A stretch of DNA of 11,591 bases from Paenibacillaceae bacterium UBA6304 (lineage in GTDB: Bacteria; Bacillota; Bacilli; Paenibacillales; Paenibacillaceae), in contig DJTQ01000317.1 of the NCBI GenBank assembly GCA_002439285.1, forward strand, positions 1-11,591, in the 5' to 3' direction. Position 1 is the first letter of the stretch, and each line of letters begins with the position of its first letter. Of the stretch, positions 9,047-11,591 are shown one piece after another. The notes under the pieces are model-generated. The model worked only from the letters and a program-made list of their open reading frames with translations, was not told the origin of the DNA and searched no databases. A program made the translations under genes and the position numbers.

Positions 9047-10902
9047 CGACAAGTGACCATACAGACACCAAGCCGTCATCCACGGTATGGTCCGCATTTC
9101 GCCGATTGATAAGTCACGCTGCATTGTACCGGGTAGGTTTTCTGGTTGCTATTCTCCTCTTAGCTGCTAAATTAGTGGTGGATATCGGCTTTGCCACCGT
9201 TCAAAAGCTGTTTATCGACACGATCACGAACTCGGACATGGATGGCTTGCAGCGAATTACTGCAATTTGTGGGATTGCTTGTGTTTTGATCCTGATCTGT
9301 CTTATATTTCAGCATTACTTTCGCTTTACAACCCACTTTAGGATGACTTGGGATTTGCGTTCCCGTCTGTTCAACAAGAGTAATCGCCTAACCTTTCAAA
9401 ATATTCAATCGATGCATTCCGGAGATCTGTCCTCCCGGAATAATAAAGACGCGGAATCGGCCATGAGCATGGTGAGTAGCGTCGTCTATGAACTCATCTA
9501 TAATTTGCTGCTCACGTTTATTTCATTTCTATACCTTGCTCGCATGGATGTGTGGATCGCGTTGCTTGCGCTTGGCTCGGGACCTGTCGTGTTTTTTTGC
9601 AGCCGATTCTTTGACCGCAGACTCCGTAAATTGTCCGTCGAAATTTTCGCCAGGGAAGCGGGGCTGCGATCACTGCTTCAGGAAGTGGTCCAAGGAATGA
9701 CGGTGGTCCGGGCGTTTGGTCTGGAAGGCCCATTGCATGACCGCTATGTTGAGGAACGTGCCGAGCTGGGAGATTTGCAGCGGAAAAGAAGTGTTCTGAT
9801 CGGGCTGTTGTGGCAAACCTCCGCATTGGTCAACAATGTGGTCATGGTCATTTGCGCTGGGCTGATCGCTTATTCGGCGATCGGAGGCGGGACGACCGCT
9901 GGGGGCGTACTGGCGTTCGTGATTTTGATCGGGCGGGTTCAATGGCCGTTTGTTCACATGTCCCAAACCTGGGGTTCGGTCCAGGAGGCGTTAGGGGCAT
10001 CGGACCGGGTGTTCGGCATTCTCGATATGAAGTCGGAAGGAGAAACGGATAAAGAACGGCGTGAATTTGGTCAAGGAGAACATCCCAAGTTGTCAGATCC
10101 GGTACACGACCCTAGCGCGGTAGGACCGGTTGCCGATTGGGCCATTTCTCTGGAAGATGTACATTTTGCCCACTCTTCAATAACGGATGAAGACTCACCG
10201 CCTTTGTTATTCGACGGATTGAATCTTCAAGTGAAATCGGGTCAAACGGTCGCGATCGTAGGACCAAGCGGTTCGGGGAAATCGACCCTTGTCCGTCTTT
10301 GCTGCGGGCTTTACCAGCCGAATCAGGGCAGTGTCTCGCTCCATGGCGTTTGTTTGCGGGACCATCTGGAACAAGGGCGCCGGCTTGCGACCTATGTGCC
10401 GCAGATTCCGTATCTTTTTGCGGGGACGATTAGCGATAATATCGCCTTCGGTACGGAAGGGAAGTCGGAGGAAGAGATCCGGGCAGCCGCCAGATTGGCC
10501 GGGGCCGATGATTTTATCATGAAGCTTCCGGAAGGATACGGCACTTCTATTGGCGAGCATGGAGCCTCCCTTTCCGGAGGTCAAAAGCAGCGCATTGCAA
10601 TCGCGAGGGCATTTTTGCGCGAGGCACCGCTTCTGTTGTTGGATGAAGCTACATCGGCGTTAGATAATGAAACGGAAAGTCTGGTACAGCGTTCCTTTGA
10701 TTTGCTGATGCAGGAGCGCACCACTTTAGTCATTGCCCACAGACTATCGACTGTTCTGGATGCAGATCGGATTCTGGTCATGGACAAGGGCCGGATTGTT
10801 GAAGATGGAACCCATGAATCTCTATTAGCTCAACAAGGTTTATATGCAAAATTGTACCGGATTCAGTTTCAAGAGGGTGATAGGCCTCTTGAAGTGATGT
10901 AA
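9043..10902 (+). CDS. ABC exporter half-transporter, ATPase-permease fusion, subunit 2
   Basis: This 619-residue protein has the same layout as its neighbour: membrane domain with segments at about 31-57, 72-92, 147-166, 169-187, 258-280 and 285-305, then an ATPase domain (about 367-605). Walker [10 protein letters not shown] is at 407-415, signature LSGGQKQ at 510-516, and Walker B LLLLDEA has catalytic E535. Two points differ from subunit 1. The linker between domains (about 330-366) is longer and strongly polar. The A-loop reads LEDVHFAHS, with H377 where the adenine-stacking tyrosine usually stands, followed by a short acidic insertion (TDEDSPP) before the first strand. Both signature motifs and both catalytic glutamates are canonical, so the pair does not show the classic degenerate site. 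The start is coupled to the upstream gene through ATGA, with AGAGGGGAG 6 nt before it. The substrate is unknown. Confidence 0.93.
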   Translation: MTTSDHTDTKPSSTVWSAFRRLISHAALYRVGFLVAILLLAAKLVVDIGFATVQKLFIDTITNSDMDGLQRITAICGIACVLILICLIFQHYFRFTTHFRMTWDLRSRLFNKSNRLTFQNIQSMHSGDLSSRNNKDAESAMSMVSSVVYELIYNLLLTFISFLYLARMDVWIALLALGSGPVVFFCSRFFDRRLRKLSVEIFAREAGLRSLLQEVVQGMTVVRAFGLEGPLHDRYVEERAELGDLQRKRSVLIGLLWQTSALVNNVVMVICAGLIAYSAIGGGTTAGGVLAFVILIGRVQWPFVHMSQTWGSVQEALGASDRVFGILDMKSEGETDKERREFGQGEHPKLSDPVHDPSAVGPVADWAISLEDVHFAHSSITDEDSPPLLFDGLNLQVKSGQTVAIVGPSGSGKSTLVRLCCGLYQPNQGSVSLHGVCLRDHLEQGRRLATYVPQIPYLFAGTISDNIAFGTEGKSEEEIRAAARLAGADDFIMKLPEGYGTSIGEHGASLSGGQKQRIAIARAFLREAPLLLLDEATSALDNETESLVQRSFDLLMQERTTLVIAHRLSTVLDADRILVMDKGRIVEDGTHESLLAQQGLYAKLYRIQFQEGDRPLEVM

Positions 10903-10934
10903 GCTTGCTTGCTTTTAATCCGGGCAAATTCATG

Positions 10935-10980
10935 AATCTTCCAAATCGGGAAACATGATTTGGAAGATTTTTTTATTTTT
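10935..10980 (+). terminator. Intrinsic terminator of the regulator-exporter unit
   Basis: A 13-bp perfect stem, AATCTTCCAAATC (10935-10947) and GATTTGGAAGATT (10957-10969), with a 9-nt loop is followed by a T-rich tail (10968-10980, broken by one A). It starts 32 nt after the stop codon of the second exporter gene. Confidence 0.9.
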
Positions 10981-11021
10981 CTATAACATCAAAATAGTGC
11001 AACAAATGAACATAATAATGT

Positions 11022-11049
11022 TTGTGGGAATTTAAAATTTCTTTATAAT
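11022..11049 (+). promoter_or_regulatory. Putative promoter of the response-regulator gene
   Basis: A perfect -10 box TATAAT (11044-11049) lies 16 bp after TTGTGG (11022-11027, 3 to 4 of 6 to the -35 consensus). The start would fall near 11056, leaving a leader of about 120 nt. The weak -35 suggests help from an activator. A further GATAAT at 11124-11129 has no convincing -35. Confidence 0.42.
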
Positions 11050-11053
11050 TAAT

Positions 11054-11067
11054 TGCAAACGCTTTAT
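11054..11067 (+). promoter_or_regulatory. cre-like site over the response-regulator start
   Basis: TGCAAACGCTTTAT matches the cre consensus TGWNANCGNTNWCA at 7 of 10 specified positions, with a good left half and core (TGCAAACG) and a poor right end. It begins 5 bp after the -10 box and covers the expected start, the same geometry as the much better site at 112-125. Control by CcpA is inferred from that parallel. Confidence 0.4.
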
Positions 11068-11068
11068 T

Positions 11069-11095
11069 TCTTTCCTAATGGAAAGATATTTTTTT
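11069..11095 (+). terminator. Leader hairpin with T run, possible attenuator
   Basis: TCTTTCC (11069-11075) and GGAAAGA (11080-11086) pair around a TAAT loop, followed after TA by seven T residues (11089-11095). The stem is only 7 bp, with two GC pairs, so termination would be weak. It lies between the putative promoter and the response-regulator gene, where it could attenuate transcription. I find no competing anti-terminator stem. Confidence 0.3.
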
Positions 11096-11175
11096 GCGTT
11101 TCTTTGAAGTTTTACTCACCATGGATAATCGCTGGATAGGAAGGTAATAAAATCTTTTCCGGCAGGGGGAAACAA

Positions 11176-11591
11176 ATGATGATTAAAGTGCTTATTGTTG
11201 ACGATGAACCTAAGCTGAGAGAAGGGCTTCGTTCATTTATCGACTGGAATTCTTACGGTTATGTCGTCGTAGACACTGCAGCAAATGGCAACGAAGCGCT
11301 GGAGAAATATAAGACTCATGACCCTGATCTGGTTATTGCCGATATTCGGATGCCGGGAATGGATGGCTTGCAACTGATTCAGCAGTTGCGTTCGCTGGAC
11401 CCGATGCTTCATATATTAATATTGAGTGGATATGCGGACTTTGATTATGCCAAGAAAGCGATCTCACAGCGGGCTGACGGGTATTTGTTGAAGCCGGTTG
11501 ATGAAGAGGAATTAATAGATTATTTGCAAAAAATTCAGCAGCAGATCACTCAGGAACGAATGGCCGATCTTTGGCAGTACACGACCAAGGA
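11176..11591 (+). CDS. Response regulator, N-terminal part, probable YesN/AraC type (runs off window)
   Basis: The first 138 codons encode a complete receiver domain (about residues 3-120, MIKVLIVDDEPKLREGL...). The acidic pocket D9/D10, phospho-acceptor D56 in IADIRMPGMDG, switch S84 and Y103, and the conserved K106 in LLKP are all present, so phosphorylation by a sensor kinase is expected. The sequence style (FIDWNSYGY, GYADFDYAKKAI, GYLLKPVDEEEL) matches YesN-type regulators, which carry a C-terminal AraC helix-turn-helix and often regulate carbohydrate ABC transporters; that half lies beyond the window, so the type is inferred. AGGGGGA at 11164-11170 serves either of two consecutive ATG codons (11176 or 11179). 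No kinase gene is seen in the window; a YesM-type partner may follow. Confidence 0.85.
   Translation, partial: MMIKVLIVDDEPKLREGLRSFIDWNSYGYVVVDTAANGNEALEKYKTHDPDLVIADIRMPGMDGLQLIQQLRSLDPMLHILILSGYADFDYAKKAISQRADGYLLKPVDEEELIDYLQKIQQQITQERMADLWQYTTK

Noticed and set aside
11103..11129. Second promoter near GATAAT (11124-11129).
   Set aside because: The nearest -35-like sequences are weak and wrongly spaced (14-15 bp). The TATAAT at 11044-11049 is better.

Overview
The window reads as chromosomal DNA of a Gram-positive, low-to-mid GC Firmicute, most likely Paenibacillus or a close relative. The evidence is strong Shine-Dalgarno sequences before almost every gene, TTG start codons, a lipoprotein-type sugar-binding protein, CcpA-type cre sites, and proteins resembling the Bacillus/Geobacillus arabinan-utilisation set. 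This assignment comes from recalled family sequences; no database search was run. All genes are on the + strand.

Region 1 (1-5957) is an arabino-oligosaccharide uptake and breakdown operon. A regulatory region holds phased TTTAGATA repeats, a putative sigma-A promoter and a very good cre site over the expected transcription start. Then follow a GH51 alpha-L-arabinofuranosidase (abfA), a lipoprotein binding protein (AraN-like), two CUT1 permeases (AraP- and AraQ-like) and a cytoplasmic GH43 arabinofuranosidase, closed by a strong intrinsic terminator. The binding protein and permeases would import short arabinan-derived oligosaccharides, and the two signal-peptide-less glycosidases would cut them to L-arabinose inside the cell. 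No ATPase is encoded, so a shared MsmX-type ATPase elsewhere is inferred. A 28-bp perfect palindrome between binding-protein and permease genes probably sets their expression ratio.

Region 2 (about 5977-10980) is a separate transcription unit with its own putative promoter. It encodes a 363-residue regulator with a C-terminal ArsR-like winged helix and a long uncharacterised N-terminal part, then two half-size ABC exporters that overlap by 4 nt and probably form a heterodimer. A second intrinsic terminator follows. The exported substrate cannot be read from the sequence.

Region 3 (10981-11591) carries a putative promoter with a weaker cre-like site over its start, a leader hairpin with a T run, and the first 138 codons of a response regulator resembling the YesN/AraC-type regulators that often control sugar ABC transporters. 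The gene runs off the window.

I see no wholly new system. The parts most worth a second look are regulatory: the 20-bp-phased repeats before abfA, a 12-mer shared between the arabinan operon leader and the exporter-regulator leader, the intercistronic palindrome, the two cre/promoter overlaps, and the unassigned regulator-plus-exporter module, whose second subunit lacks the usual A-loop tyrosine.
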